From GWF2-38-69 sp965228125 (lineage in GTDB: Bacteria > Verrucomicrobiota > Lentisphaeria > Victivallales > GWF2-38-69): a stretch of 64,000 bases of DNA. The notes under the pieces were generated by a model. The model saw only the letters and a program-made list of their open reading frames with translations. It had not been told where the DNA came from and ran no database searches. Shown here piece after piece: positions 8,399-17,147 of this stretch; the first letter of the stretch is position 1; the number at the start of each line of letters is the position of its first letter. A program made the position numbers and the translations under genes. The stretch is taken from positions 124,001-188,000 of the forward strand of contig OZ245791.1 of NCBI GenBank assembly GCA_965228125.1. The letters are read 5' to 3'.

Positions 8399-10147
8399 TT
8401 ATTTCTTTGTGAAAAAATCATTTCTCTGGTGATAATAACCTATGGCAAATTTTCCCTGATCAGCGATAGCGAGAGTAGCCGGGAATCCTGTATTGCCATC
8501 AATTCCGGCGCTGGCTATTTCACCAATCAATCTTTCGAAGTTAATTCGTCTTCCTGCATTTTCGAGTTTTGCAAGGTGATGGTTCTTCAAGCGCATTAGA
8601 TTAGGAAAGACTGTAACAGGCGTTCCTGATGCCGCGCCATAAAAGCGATCGCGAATCGTTGCATTAATTCCCGGACTTGCTTCTTCCTGGATTTTTTCCA
8701 GAGTTGCAAACAACCTTCCGAGCCGATATCCGATATTAGTGTTTGTCGGGTCGAGACTCATCTTGAGTTCCTCCTTTATATTTTGATTATAAAAACGAAT
8801 TTTTCGATTAATACATGCTTTTATAAAAGCGGCTCTAGGATAAGAGATATTCTGCTCTGCACGATTCCTGCGAACAAGTGCTTGCAGTAAGGTTTCAGGA
8901 TATGGCAAGCCTTCCAGAATTGAACGCATAGTATCACCTGCAAGATTAGGAGGAATATTTTCAGACTTCTCTTGAACGGCAGTAGATTTAAGCAATCTAT
9001 GAAGTGAGAGAAATCCACTTTCTTTTGGTCCATGTGCAATTCTAATATCTTCAAAATATTGAGCAATTTTTTCTGACATTCCGGCAACGGTATCTACGAT
9101 CCAGAAACGAATAGAAATACGAGCCGCATTTGGGGCAAGTCCTAGCACATAAAACTTATTGGTATTTTCAGGGACGGAAAAAGCTCCGTTTTGAATAGAA
9201 CTAAATAGACTTTGGACAGCTTTAATCCCTCTATCTGGATCATCTTTATGAGGTTCGTTAAAAAAATCAAAAAAATCATTTTCCAAACCAGATTCTTTGG
9301 CAGACCAGAATACGGTTACTGCATCTCCAACTAACATTCTTGATCGTTCTGATCGGAGCAAAGTATTTAATCCAGTCGTATATGCAAACTCAGAAGATTT
9401 GCTAACTGGAGCATTATATCCTTGCTCTTTACCATACGAATCATACCCAGAATTCTTTTGAAAACTAATAAGGCTTTTGGTATCTTTATTTATGGGCGTT
9501 CTTGCGTGAGTCCTGGCAATTTCTCCAAATTCTCCACTCACAAGACAGCGACCAAATACTTGTACTTCTTTGTCTGATGAAGGCTCTGCAATTCCTGGAG
9601 TTGCTGCTATAGAGGCACGAACACACTTTTGTACAACAGGATGACAGGGAACAGGGAAAGATGCTCCAGAGATACGAAAAGTCATATTGCATGAATTAAG
9701 TTTAGCGCACTCTTGCCATAATGCAGAGTCTTTGACTTGTTTCACTCCATTAGCCTTATAGAATTTGATGATTGCAGATACTCCTTCGTTATCCTTCAGC
9801 TCCAGAGGTAACGCATCAAGAGAGTCCAACCATGTTTTATGTTGTTTTGGAGCTTTTTCGTCAGACTCAGGGTGATTAAGTAAGTATCCAAAATGATCCC
9901 ATAATAAAAAAGTTGTTTCGTAACTTTTTCCTCCTGAGCGTGATTTAGATCTTGGAACAAGATATTGCTTGCCTACAAGTTTTTTGCCTATTTTTTCTCT
10001 TGTATCTTCAAGTGAAACCAACTTTCCATCTTTATCTATAACAATAATAAAAGGAAACTCTTTTTTCTCGAATCCTTCAGGAGCAATATCGCTTGATGGA
10101 TCAGAAGCTTTTCTGTCGTAATATTCTTTTAGAGCTTGGAGAATCAT
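8399..10147 (-). CDS. cas8c: Type I-C Cascade large subunit Cas8c (Csd1)
   Basis: The 582 residues match Csd1 length and its N-terminal pattern (MILQALKEYYDRKASDP). Characteristic stretches include GLNTLLRSERSRMLVGDAVT with VFWSAKE, and FYVLGLAPNAARISIRFW. Cas8c recognises the PAM and opens target DNA. In I-C an internal start in this gene often yields Cas11c; the Met in KEELKMSLDPTN, about 130 residues from the C-terminus, is a candidate that I did not test further. Its start overlaps the cas5 stop (ATGA). Confidence 0.96.
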   Translation of the reverse strand: MILQALKEYYDRKASDPSSDIAPEGFEKKEFPFIIVIDKDGKLVSLEDTREKIGKKLVGKQYLVPRSKSRSGGKSYETTFLLWDHFGYLLNHPESDEKAPKQHKTWLDSLDALPLELKDNEGVSAIIKFYKANGVKQVKDSALWQECAKLNSCNMTFRISGASFPVPCHPVVQKCVRASIAATPGIAEPSSDKEVQVFGRCLVSGEFGEIARTHARTPINKDTKSLISFQKNSGYDSYGKEQGYNAPVSKSSEFAYTTGLNTLLRSERSRMLVGDAVTVFWSAKESGLENDFFDFFNEPHKDDPDRGIKAVQSLFSSIQNGAFSVPENTNKFYVLGLAPNAARISIRFWIVDTVAGMSEKIAQYFEDIRIAHGPKESGFLSLHRLLKSTAVQEKSENIPPNLAGDTMRSILEGLPYPETLLQALVRRNRAEQNISYPRAAFIKACINRKIRFYNQNIKEELKMSLDPTNTNIGYRLGRLFATLEKIQEEASPGINATIRDRFYGAASGTPVTVFPNLMRLKNHHLAKLENAGRRINFERLIGEIASAGIDGNTGFPATLAIADQGKFAIGYYHQRNDFFTKK

Positions 10148-10785
10148 CCTCTTACCTCCTCGGAGTTGCGATCTGGAACAACAATAGTTCCGTTTGTCAT
10201 TTGAGCTCTGAAGAAGAGTGGCTTGATATTTTTGGGATCGAAAAAATCCATATCATAAAGCATCCAGCCAAAGTCTCTCGTTTCTGGAATTAGTGTTGAA
10301 GATTCCATCTGAGGATTAACTAATCTGAAACTGCAGGAAAACTCTCTGCATCCGAGATAAGGCTGATTGAAGCATTGTCCGTTTTTAGCTCTCCTCTCGA
10401 ACATTGCCGCATATTTAGCTTCAGTTTCATCGCTCCTAGCCTCGACTGCTGGAGGAGTGAACTCAAATTCAGCAAAAATGCGATACTTTACATCACGAAG
10501 AAAAAGCCCTGCCCTCTGCTGTCTGTCTTCCTCAATGTAAATTCCATCAGAGCGAGATGAAGCGACTTTACCTACTTCATTTCTTCTCACAGATATCCAT
10601 CTTATCGGAGCAAGCACTTCTATTTTCTTTACATGCCACGAAATAGCAGGTTTCCAAAGAATAGCTTCAAATATTGCTCTTGCCGCCGATGGAGTGATGA
10701 CATCATAACTTACTCTTTCAACTTTCATTTCAGGACGAGTGAAGCAGGCATATTCCCCGCTTACTTCCAAACAAAATCCTTTCAT
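10144..10785 (-). CDS. cas5c: Type I-C Cas5 (Cas5d), pre-crRNA processing endoribonuclease
   Basis: The 213 residues begin with KGFCLEVSGEYACFTRPEMK, the Cas5d opening, and include YDVITPSAARAIFEAILWKP. No cas6 is present, in keeping with type I-C, where Cas5 itself cuts pre-crRNA and caps the 5' handle. It lies 14 bp downstream of cas3 and overlaps cas8c by 4 bp. Confidence 0.96.
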   Translation of the reverse strand: MKGFCLEVSGEYACFTRPEMKVERVSYDVITPSAARAIFEAILWKPAISWHVKKIEVLAPIRWISVRRNEVGKVASSRSDGIYIEEDRQQRAGLFLRDVKYRIFAEFEFTPPAVEARSDETEAKYAAMFERRAKNGQCFNQPYLGCREFSCSFRLVNPQMESSTLIPETRDFGWMLYDMDFFDPKNIKPLFFRAQMTNGTIVVPDRNSEEVRG

Positions 10786-10799
10786 ATCTCACCTCTTTG

Positions 10800-12965
10800 T
10801 TAAATCATCAAATCTTCAGCAGGTAAACTTTCCCTGTATATGTCAAAACCTATTTTATTGTTATATAAATTCGGCATGGTTTGAACCAGTATGCCATTAT
10901 CTATTTCTTCCAAAAGCCCATCATGTTTCATCTTATCTACAAGCCATACAGAAAGATTAACCGTATATCTTTGTAGCTTTCGCATAATTTCCCGAAGCGG
11001 TCCAATTTCTTTAAGTCTCTTTATGAGTTTATCGCTGTCTTTATATCTCACAATCACAGGCCTTTGAGTCTGGTCATCAATAAGTTTAAAATCATTGGCA
11101 TAACTTCTGAATTGGATATTTGGCACATCACGAACAAGATCATCATGTAGTTTCTGTCCCCCAGTTTCATTGACAGAACTGTAAAATAATTTAAAGTATT
11201 TCATAAACATATCGGGATCGTCAGGCTTAAAATCAGAAAGACTTACCATTTCCCTGGTTTTATCTTCTCCTTTGCGGAGCAAACCTCTTGGAGTTGGTTT
11301 TGGAGGTATAAACACTCTAACTATACCTTTCTCTAAAGTGCCTTCACGATTGCATCTGCCAGCAGCCTGAGCAATAGAATCAATTCCTGCAATAGCTCGA
11401 TAAACAACAGGAAAATCAATATCGACTCCAGCTTCAACAAGCTGAGTGCTGATTACCCTAATGGGCGTACCAGCTTTTAGTTTTGCCTTTATTTCAGATA
11501 TAATTTCAGAACGATGTTCTCCGCACATCAAAGCAGAAAGATGTATTGATCCTTCAGGCATTAAAGAGTAAAGATCATGGCAATCTTTTCTTGTGTTGAC
11601 TATGCACAGAACCTGTTCATTCTTTTTGAGATCTTCAGCTATTTCATCCCAACTTATCGACTTATTAATATCTGCAGGGAAATAGATTTCCGTTCTTTTG
11701 AGTTTTTCATACAGATTGAAGTCTTTTGGAATGATTTCGCAAACCTGATTTAATTTTGGTAAAGCCGGTTGAGTGGCTGTGGAAATAACTATTGAAACTT
11801 CATAATTGGATGACAATTCGTTGATAGATTTTACGCAAGGTTCAAGAAGTCCTGGCGGAAGCAATTGAGCTTCATCCAGAATAACAACGCTATTCACAAT
11901 ATTATGGAGTTTTCGGCAACGACTGGATTTTGCAGCATATAAAGACTCAAAGAACTGGACATTTGTACTAACAATGATAGGCGCGTCCCAATTCTCTGAT
12001 GCAAGCTGTGATTTTTGTGTTTCTTTTTCAATATCAAAATTGCTATGATGCTCAATTACATTTTCTTCTCCGAGAATATCTCTAAGCGTTTTTGCTGTCT
12101 GCTCTATAATACTTGTATAAGGAATCACATATATAATGCGTTTCTTCCCATGTTTGAGCGCATGATCAAGCGCAAAAGCCATACTTGAAAGAGTCTTTCC
12201 GCCGCCTGTAGGAACTGTGAGAGAAAAAAGCCCGTTTTGACTATCAGCTGCACTTCGGCATGCTTGCAATATTTTCTGACGAATTTCATTAAGAGGGGTC
12301 TTCTTGACCGATTCCGTAAAAGACTTCATGTGTTTATCGAATATAATTTTTAATTCAGGCAGGCTTGTGAAGGTAGAACGACATTCAAATTTTTCAGGAC
12401 CCATAAATGCTTCAGTGTCTAAATAGTCAGCATCAACAAGACATGAGTAAAGGACTCTCACCCAAAAGTGAAAATTCTCGGGCTTAACAAAAGAAGGCGG
12501 GCGTTGAACAGTTCGCGTATGCTTTAAGGTTTCATCTGCATAATCTTTAATACGACTGAGATTTTTCTTGCCTTCTTTCATCCTTACAGACAATGCGGCA
12601 CTTCCAGTATCAGAAGAATCCCAATCAGGTAAACCTGCATGGTGTCCTGCAGATAGATAAGCAAGAACACGACCAATAAATTTGCCAAATTTTTCTTCAG
12701 CAAAAGCCGCTCCTGCGGATGAATGATTTACTGTACCGAAATCATAATCAGAATCATCAAGTTCGTTTTCACGCATCAAATAGCCTTGAAATGCGGAATC
12801 AGCTTTACCAAGATCATGAAGCCAAGCCGCATTATAAGCCCAATCTGTAGAATCAAATCGCTTTGCAAAATCGGCTGCTATTTTAGCAGTATTTCTTAGA
12901 TGATCTTCTAAAGTCTGCCATTTTTCTGGAGGCTGTCCTTCTTTTGAATGAGCGTAATAAGTCAT
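10800..12965 (-). CDS. cas3: CRISPR-associated nuclease/helicase Cas3 (HD + SF2)
   Basis: The 721 residues start with an HD nuclease domain (His22 in EDHLRNTAKI, the HD pair in WLHDLGKAD at about 50-51, and AGHHAGLPDW). An SF2 helicase follows: Walker A TVPTGGGKTLSS at about 250, VVILDEAQLLPP (a DEAQ variant of DExH), ISTATQPALP and the C-terminal QAAGRCNREG motif. Cas3 is recruited by Cascade and degrades target DNA. It is the first gene of the cas operon; GGTGGG precedes the ATG. All key residues I looked for are present, so interference should be functional. Confidence 0.97.
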   Translation of the reverse strand: MTYYAHSKEGQPPEKWQTLEDHLRNTAKIAADFAKRFDSTDWAYNAAWLHDLGKADSAFQGYLMRENELDDSDYDFGTVNHSSAGAAFAEEKFGKFIGRVLAYLSAGHHAGLPDWDSSDTGSAALSVRMKEGKKNLSRIKDYADETLKHTRTVQRPPSFVKPENFHFWVRVLYSCLVDADYLDTEAFMGPEKFECRSTFTSLPELKIIFDKHMKSFTESVKKTPLNEIRQKILQACRSAADSQNGLFSLTVPTGGGKTLSSMAFALDHALKHGKKRIIYVIPYTSIIEQTAKTLRDILGEENVIEHHSNFDIEKETQKSQLASENWDAPIIVSTNVQFFESLYAAKSSRCRKLHNIVNSVVILDEAQLLPPGLLEPCVKSINELSSNYEVSIVISTATQPALPKLNQVCEIIPKDFNLYEKLKRTEIYFPADINKSISWDEIAEDLKKNEQVLCIVNTRKDCHDLYSLMPEGSIHLSALMCGEHRSEIISEIKAKLKAGTPIRVISTQLVEAGVDIDFPVVYRAIAGIDSIAQAAGRCNREGTLEKGIVRVFIPPKPTPRGLLRKGEDKTREMVSLSDFKPDDPDMFMKYFKLFYSSVNETGGQKLHDDLVRDVPNIQFRSYANDFKLIDDQTQRPVIVRYKDSDKLIKRLKEIGPLREIMRKLQRYTVNLSVWLVDKMKHDGLLEEIDNGILVQTMPNLYNNKIGFDIYRESLPAEDLMI

Positions 12966-13065
12966 TTTCCCACCTTGTGATTTATGTCCCTCAGGTATTT
13001 ATAACGTAAATCCTGATTTCTGCACGAATATTTTTTTGTCATTTTCTCTAAGCATATTGCATGAA

Positions 13066-13086
13066 CCAGGACATATAGCGTCCTGG
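13066..13086. promoter_or_regulatory. 7-bp inverted repeat upstream of cas3 (possible operator)
   Basis: CCAGGAC and GTCCTGG are perfectly inverted around a 7-base loop, about 100 bp upstream of the cas3 start. No T tract follows on either strand, so it is not an obvious terminator. It could be a regulator site for the cas operon. It is also about 140 bp from the end of the convergently placed sugar operon. Confidence 0.4.
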
Positions 13087-13225
13087 CATAACGAAAATAA
13101 AGAATTTTCAGAAGAATATTTCAGCCTTCATGAGCGGGGACTGACTGTGATTACTTAATAGGAACGCCTGAAACTATATTAGCGCCAATTAGTGAAGATT
13201 AGCGGTTGGAAAGTTTCTATATGAT

Positions 13226-13906
13226 TTAGAGTTTGGTTCTATAGTCTGAAGCCAACAGGTATTCTGGAGGTTCATCCTCTTCTATTTTGGGAAATCTTCC
13301 GACTGAGTCGAAAAAACAATTATCGCTTGAATCGTCGTTTATCATCGAAACTTCCCCTACAAGGACATTGCCTTTGCCTTCTTCTCCGTAGAATGTGTGA
13401 TAGAGTCCTTGAGTGAGGCAGATACTTTCTCCGGGTTCTAATCTTACTTTACTGCCTGCCTTTATGGTTCTTTTGTGCCCATCGACAGAAACTGTGACAT
13501 CTGAGCATGAGAGTCGTTTATCTTTATCGGAGTTGTAGAGCTCAATGATAAGGTTTCCGCCGCCTCTATTAATAATGTCCTCCATCTTATGCCAATGAAA
13601 GTGCATAGGAGTGACCTGTTTTTCTCTGACTATCATTATTTTTTCGGCGTATGGTTTTGAATACTGAGGATTTTTTATATCTCCGTTTCGCAAAGTAAAA
13701 AGAAGAAGCCCTGTTTTAGTAAAATCCCCCAAACCAAAATCCGTAATGTCCCAGCCTAGGTTCAGGTCAAAAATCTCTTTTGTTTCAGCCATATTCTTTC
13801 GCCAGTCTTCAATGGAATAAAAAGCAAAAGAAGGAAGGTGAAACTTCATATAACAGAAGAACTCTGCTGCGTCATTAATTATTGCATTAACTTCTGACCG
13901 CTTCAT
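13226..13906 (-). CDS. D-lyxose/D-mannose ketol-isomerase-like cupin
   Basis: The 226 residues have the D-lyxose isomerase pattern: the metal-site stretch TPMHFHWHKMEDIINRGGG (His, His and Glu) and a later His in LTQGLYHTFYGEEGKG, in a single cupin barrel. Such enzymes interconvert D-lyxose and D-xylulose and often D-mannose and D-fructose. It is the last gene of the operon and overlaps the kinase stop by 4 bp. Together with the kinase and aldolase it suggests that a ketose made here is phosphorylated and cleaved. The natural substrate is not fixed by the sequence. Confidence 0.85.
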   Translation of the reverse strand: MKRSEVNAIINDAAEFFCYMKFHLPSFAFYSIEDWRKNMAETKEIFDLNLGWDITDFGLGDFTKTGLLLFTLRNGDIKNPQYSKPYAEKIMIVREKQVTPMHFHWHKMEDIINRGGGNLIIELYNSDKDKRLSCSDVTVSVDGHKRTIKAGSKVRLEPGESICLTQGLYHTFYGEEGKGNVLVGEVSMINDDSSDNCFFDSVGRFPKIEEDEPPEYLLASDYRTKL

Positions 13907-14913
13907 GATAAGCCTCCATAATATTCTGATATGGTTCTTGATATTGTTTCATAGGATACTGCGCCATCAGCAGCAGTCGGCGAAAATAGATTGTAATAAG
14001 CAGAGACATTAGCTATACGGATTACTTCCTTTAATGACATGTCCTCATGAAGCCCGTACAAAGCCCCTGCGCAAAAAGCATCCCCTGCCCCTACAGTGCC
14101 GACAATATCTTTTTCCTCAATCCTGACGGACTTTATATATTCGGTTTGCCCTTTGGAATTTATACCAAAAGCCGCTTCAGGAAAATGTATAATCACGCAA
14201 TCCTTAACTCCCATTTCCATCAGCTTACATGCCGCTTTTCTTAAATAGTCCTCGTTAACAGAGTTATCTTTTCCTCTTATTTCCATATCTGTAATTTTAC
14301 CTGCCTCTATCTCGTTTATTATAAAATAGTCAAGATATTTAAGACAGGGAATAACTACTTCTTTATATCTGTTCCCTGTTTCAGAAATAACATCTGCAGA
14401 GCACTTATATCCCTTTTCTCCCATTTCTTTGAACAGTCTGGCAGCAACAACACCAAAATCCTTATCAGGGCTGTCCAGTTTTTTCAGTGCCAAAAGATAA
14501 GAATAGTGGAATATTCTGGCATCGTTAGCAGCAAAAAGGATATGTCCGGCATCCAGGAAATTATTGGCTCCCGGGTGGTGAAAGAAAGTTCTCCTTCCGT
14601 TATTCATATCTGTCATTACATCAGTAAAAGATGTAGGAGATTCTGAGGTCTTCCTGATCGCAGAAGCATCTATTCCTTTGTCTTTTAAAGAAGCAATGAT
14701 ATAATCGCCGTCTGCATCGTCTCCCACAAAGCCCATCGTATAAACAGGCAAATCAGGGCGCATAACTTTGAGATCCACAGTAGTATTATACACTCCGCCG
14801 CCTGAAAAACAGATAGAATTAATCATGGTAAGCATTCCCTCTTCGGGATAAGAATTGATGGTTTTTATTTTATCCACCAACAATAATCCGGATGTAAAAA
14901 AACCTCTACGCAT
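13903..14913 (-). CDS. PfkB-family sugar kinase
   Basis: The 336 residues are a ribokinase-fold kinase. It has an N-terminal GGGVYNTTVDLKVM substrate region, LPVYTMGFVGDDADGD, and the C-terminal catalytic anion hole TVGAGDAFCAGALYG with the catalytic Asp. Family members phosphorylate sugars, ketose phosphates or nucleosides. In this operon, upstream of an isomerase and downstream of an aldolase, a ketose 1-kinase role is plausible. GGGGAGAT lies upstream of the ATG. The stop overlaps the next start (ATGA), showing TGA is used as a stop here. Confidence 0.85.
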   Translation of the reverse strand: MRRGFFTSGLLLVDKIKTINSYPEEGMLTMINSICFSGGGVYNTTVDLKVMRPDLPVYTMGFVGDDADGDYIIASLKDKGIDASAIRKTSESPTSFTDVMTDMNNGRRTFFHHPGANNFLDAGHILFAANDARIFHYSYLLALKKLDSPDKDFGVVAARLFKEMGEKGYKCSADVISETGNRYKEVVIPCLKYLDYFIINEIEAGKITDMEIRGKDNSVNEDYLRKAACKLMEMGVKDCVIIHFPEAAFGINSKGQTEYIKSVRIEEKDIVGTVGAGDAFCAGALYGLHEDMSLKEVIRIANVSAYYNLFSPTAADGAVSYETISRTISEYYGGLS

Positions 14914-14938
14914 AACTATCTCCCCCGTCTGCTACATT

Positions 14939-15799
14939 TCAGACCTTGTTAGAACTTCCAAAAATATCCATCTGCTCCATTACTGTTTTCTTAACGGTTT
15001 CTCTAACAACTTCCATAATCAATGGATAATCATTATAGGATTTACCAGCTTTCTGTATAGATTGCTGAAGGCTGTTAAGAGCTACTTGGGACATCCCCTT
15101 ATAAAAGTTTATTTTCGCTATGCCCAGTGATATAGCCTTCCTAAAATCTTTATCAGATATTCCGGAACCGCCGTGCAGGACAAGCGGGCACGAAACTTTA
15201 TTCCTAACCTTTTCTAATAAATCAAAATCAAGGTCAGGTTCTCCCTTGTATTTACCGTGACTGTTTCCGATAGCCACTGCCAGAGCGTCAATTCCGGTTT
15301 CTTGTACAAACCTTTCTGCCTGTTCGGGATTTGTCATCAATGAACGGTCGACAGAACCGACAAGCCCGCCGCCCTCTTCTCCGCCGACTGCGCCAAGTTC
15401 AGCTTCCACGGAGATTCCTTTTGGATGGCAGAGCTCGACTATTTCCTTACTTTTTCTGATGTTTTCCTCAAAATCATATTTGGAACAGTCAAACATCACA
15501 GAAGTAAAACCGCACCGTAACGCCCTGTTCACAGCATCTAAAGTTAAACCGTGGTCTAAATTTATGGCCACAGGCACAGGCGAATTTTTCGCCATAGAAA
15601 TAAACATCGGCATCATCTGTTCCGGAATACAGTAAGGGTAATGGACTTCAGCAATATTGAGTATAACTGGTGAGTTTTTCTCTACCGCTGCTCCGATAAC
15701 AGCCTTTACAAAGTGAGAATCCACAGCGTTGAAAGCGCCAACTGCATAGCCTCGACTGTAAGCCGGAGCAAGAATATCTTTTAGTGAAACAAGAGACAT
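14939..15799 (-). CDS. Class II (zinc) ketose-bisphosphate-type aldolase
   Basis: The 286 residues contain the class II aldolase marks: INLDHGLTLDAV, EAELGAVGGEEGGG, IGNSHGKYKGEPDLD and LVLHGGSGISDKD, with the zinc-ligand His and catalytic residues. This is the family of fructose- and tagatose-bisphosphate aldolases. Next to a sugar kinase and two isomerases it probably cleaves the ketose phosphate to DHAP and an aldehyde. AGGATAAT precedes the start. It lies 185 bp downstream of the isomerase-like gene with a strong hairpin in between. Confidence 0.88.
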   Translation of the reverse strand: MSLVSLKDILAPAYSRGYAVGAFNAVDSHFVKAVIGAAVEKNSPVILNIAEVHYPYCIPEQMMPMFISMAKNSPVPVAINLDHGLTLDAVNRALRCGFTSVMFDCSKYDFEENIRKSKEIVELCHPKGISVEAELGAVGGEEGGGLVGSVDRSLMTNPEQAERFVQETGIDALAVAIGNSHGKYKGEPDLDFDLLEKVRNKVSCPLVLHGGSGISDKDFRKAISLGIAKINFYKGMSQVALNSLQQSIQKAGKSYNDYPLIMEVVRETVKKTVMEQMDIFGSSNKV

Positions 15800-15935
15800 A
15801 TATTATCCTCCATTTAGTATTTGTAGATATATGGATGATTCTACAGGAAGGGTTTTTGTAATTAAAGATTGGAAATACGTTATTTATCAAAGATTTCTGC
15901 GATATTATCATCGCATTATCTATTTATATCGAAAG

Positions 15936-15961
15936 CAGGCAATGAAGATTTTCATTGCCTG
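15936..15961 (-). terminator. Intercistronic hairpin (attenuator or mRNA-stabilising stem)
   Basis: An 11-bp perfect stem, CAGGCAATGAA paired with TTCATTGCCTG, has a 4-base loop and lies 23 bp after the stop of the xylose-isomerase-like gene. No T tract follows on the minus strand, so it may tune relative expression or mRNA stability instead of stopping transcription. Confidence 0.5.
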
Positions 15962-15984
15962 TAAACATATTAAACAGCAGCAGC

Positions 15985-17019
15985 TTAAGCCTTCAATAAA
16001 GAGTTAATAATATACATCTCCAATTCTTCATAATCTCTTTCTGCGCGGAGCTGTTCGATTTTAGCTGTATCAAGACTCCGGCTGATTGTAAGCAATTTCA
16101 TGAAAATGTCTTTACTGTTAGCAAGATGCTTGCAGGCGACATTCTGTTTTTGAGTACGCATGGCTTTGACATCCAATCCTACCCACTCTCCGTTATTACC
16201 GAAACCGTGTTCATCGAGTATGCGAACTTGATTTAATGCACGGCGGAGGTCTACGCCGCCGAAAGTTTTATCCTGGTCGAATTTAAGGCCGTTTTGGTCG
16301 TTTAAATGAACACTCCAGAGCTTTTTATGCGCTAAAGCAAAACCCATTTCATCAGAAGGATCGAGCCCGGCAAGGATAGCGTGGGCAGATTCAATCAGAG
16401 CTCCAACTCTTTCAGGTGATGTAGTCATCATCCCCAAACTAATCGCATGCCCAATTGTAGGTATATAGGTATGATCCATCGGTTCATTCGGTTTAGCTTC
16501 AATCATGATGCGAATTTCGGAATCATAGTCCAACATGCTCTGCAGGGCTTTGGCTATTCTTTCAGTTGCTTTAACTGAATCTTTGGCTTCTCGAATATAT
16601 GTTCCTTCGCGCGCCAGCCACAGAACAATATTCCTAGTGCCTAAAGCCTTAGCTATATCAATACATCTTTTGCTGCGTTCAATCGCGTATGCACGCAATT
16701 TTGGGTCGTTATTGGTATAACCGCCGTCGATAGTGCGCTGATCTTCCCAAAGGCGAGGAGCTACAAATTCAGCTACCAGCCCCTGGTCATCAAGCTTGGC
16801 TTTTAGTGCTTTAGCTTCAGTAATTATTTGAGACGCGCTCAAACTATTCATCATCGGAACAGCATCATCGTCATGAAACTGTACACCATCAAATCCCAAC
16901 TCTTTAAAAGTTTGAAGTTTTTCGTTAAAAGTGACCGATTCACGCACTTTAGGACCGAAAGGGTCATTACCTTCGTGAATGTTCCATGGACCAAATGAAA
17001 ATCTAAAAGTACCGCTCAT
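15985..17019 (-). CDS. Xylose-isomerase-like TIM-barrel enzyme (short, actinobacterial-type XylA)
   Basis: The 344 residues align by eye with class I XylA of the Streptomyces type. The matching motifs are the active-site loop GVQFHDDDAVP, LWLAREGTY, the metal ligands in MIEAKPNEPMDHTYIPT, WSVHLNDQNGLKFDQDKTFG and a late WVGLDVKAM. It is shorter than the usual 388 because the C-terminal extension is reduced. First gene of the operon, divergent from the AraC regulator. Xylose to xylulose isomerisation is likely but a related pentose or hexose is possible. Confidence 0.85.
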   Translation of the reverse strand: MSGTFRFSFGPWNIHEGNDPFGPKVRESVTFNEKLQTFKELGFDGVQFHDDDAVPMMNSLSASQIITEAKALKAKLDDQGLVAEFVAPRLWEDQRTIDGGYTNNDPKLRAYAIERSKRCIDIAKALGTRNIVLWLAREGTYIREAKDSVKATERIAKALQSMLDYDSEIRIMIEAKPNEPMDHTYIPTIGHAISLGMMTTSPERVGALIESAHAILAGLDPSDEMGFALAHKKLWSVHLNDQNGLKFDQDKTFGGVDLRRALNQVRILDEHGFGNNGEWVGLDVKAMRTQKQNVACKHLANSKDIFMKLLTISRSLDTAKIEQLRAERDYEELEMYIINSLLKA

Positions 17020-17036
17020 AATAACCTCCTAGTTAT

Positions 17037-17065
17037 ATTGTTTAGTATATTGGGTACATTGTTTA
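17037..17065. promoter_or_regulatory. AraC-type operator: two ATTGTTTA direct repeats 21 bp apart
   Basis: ATTGTTTA occurs at 17037-17044 and 17058-17065, each within TAYATTGTTTA context. The 21-bp spacing is two helical turns, the standard layout for AraC-family half-sites. The pair lies in the 128-bp divergent gap between the sugar operon and its AraC regulator, close to the operon start. Confidence 0.6.
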
Positions 17066-17147
17066 CATTATTTAAATTAATATTTGTTTTTTTTAAAACC
17101 TTAACAATATTATGAAAAACTAGCACTATGTTCCAAAAGACAAAAAT

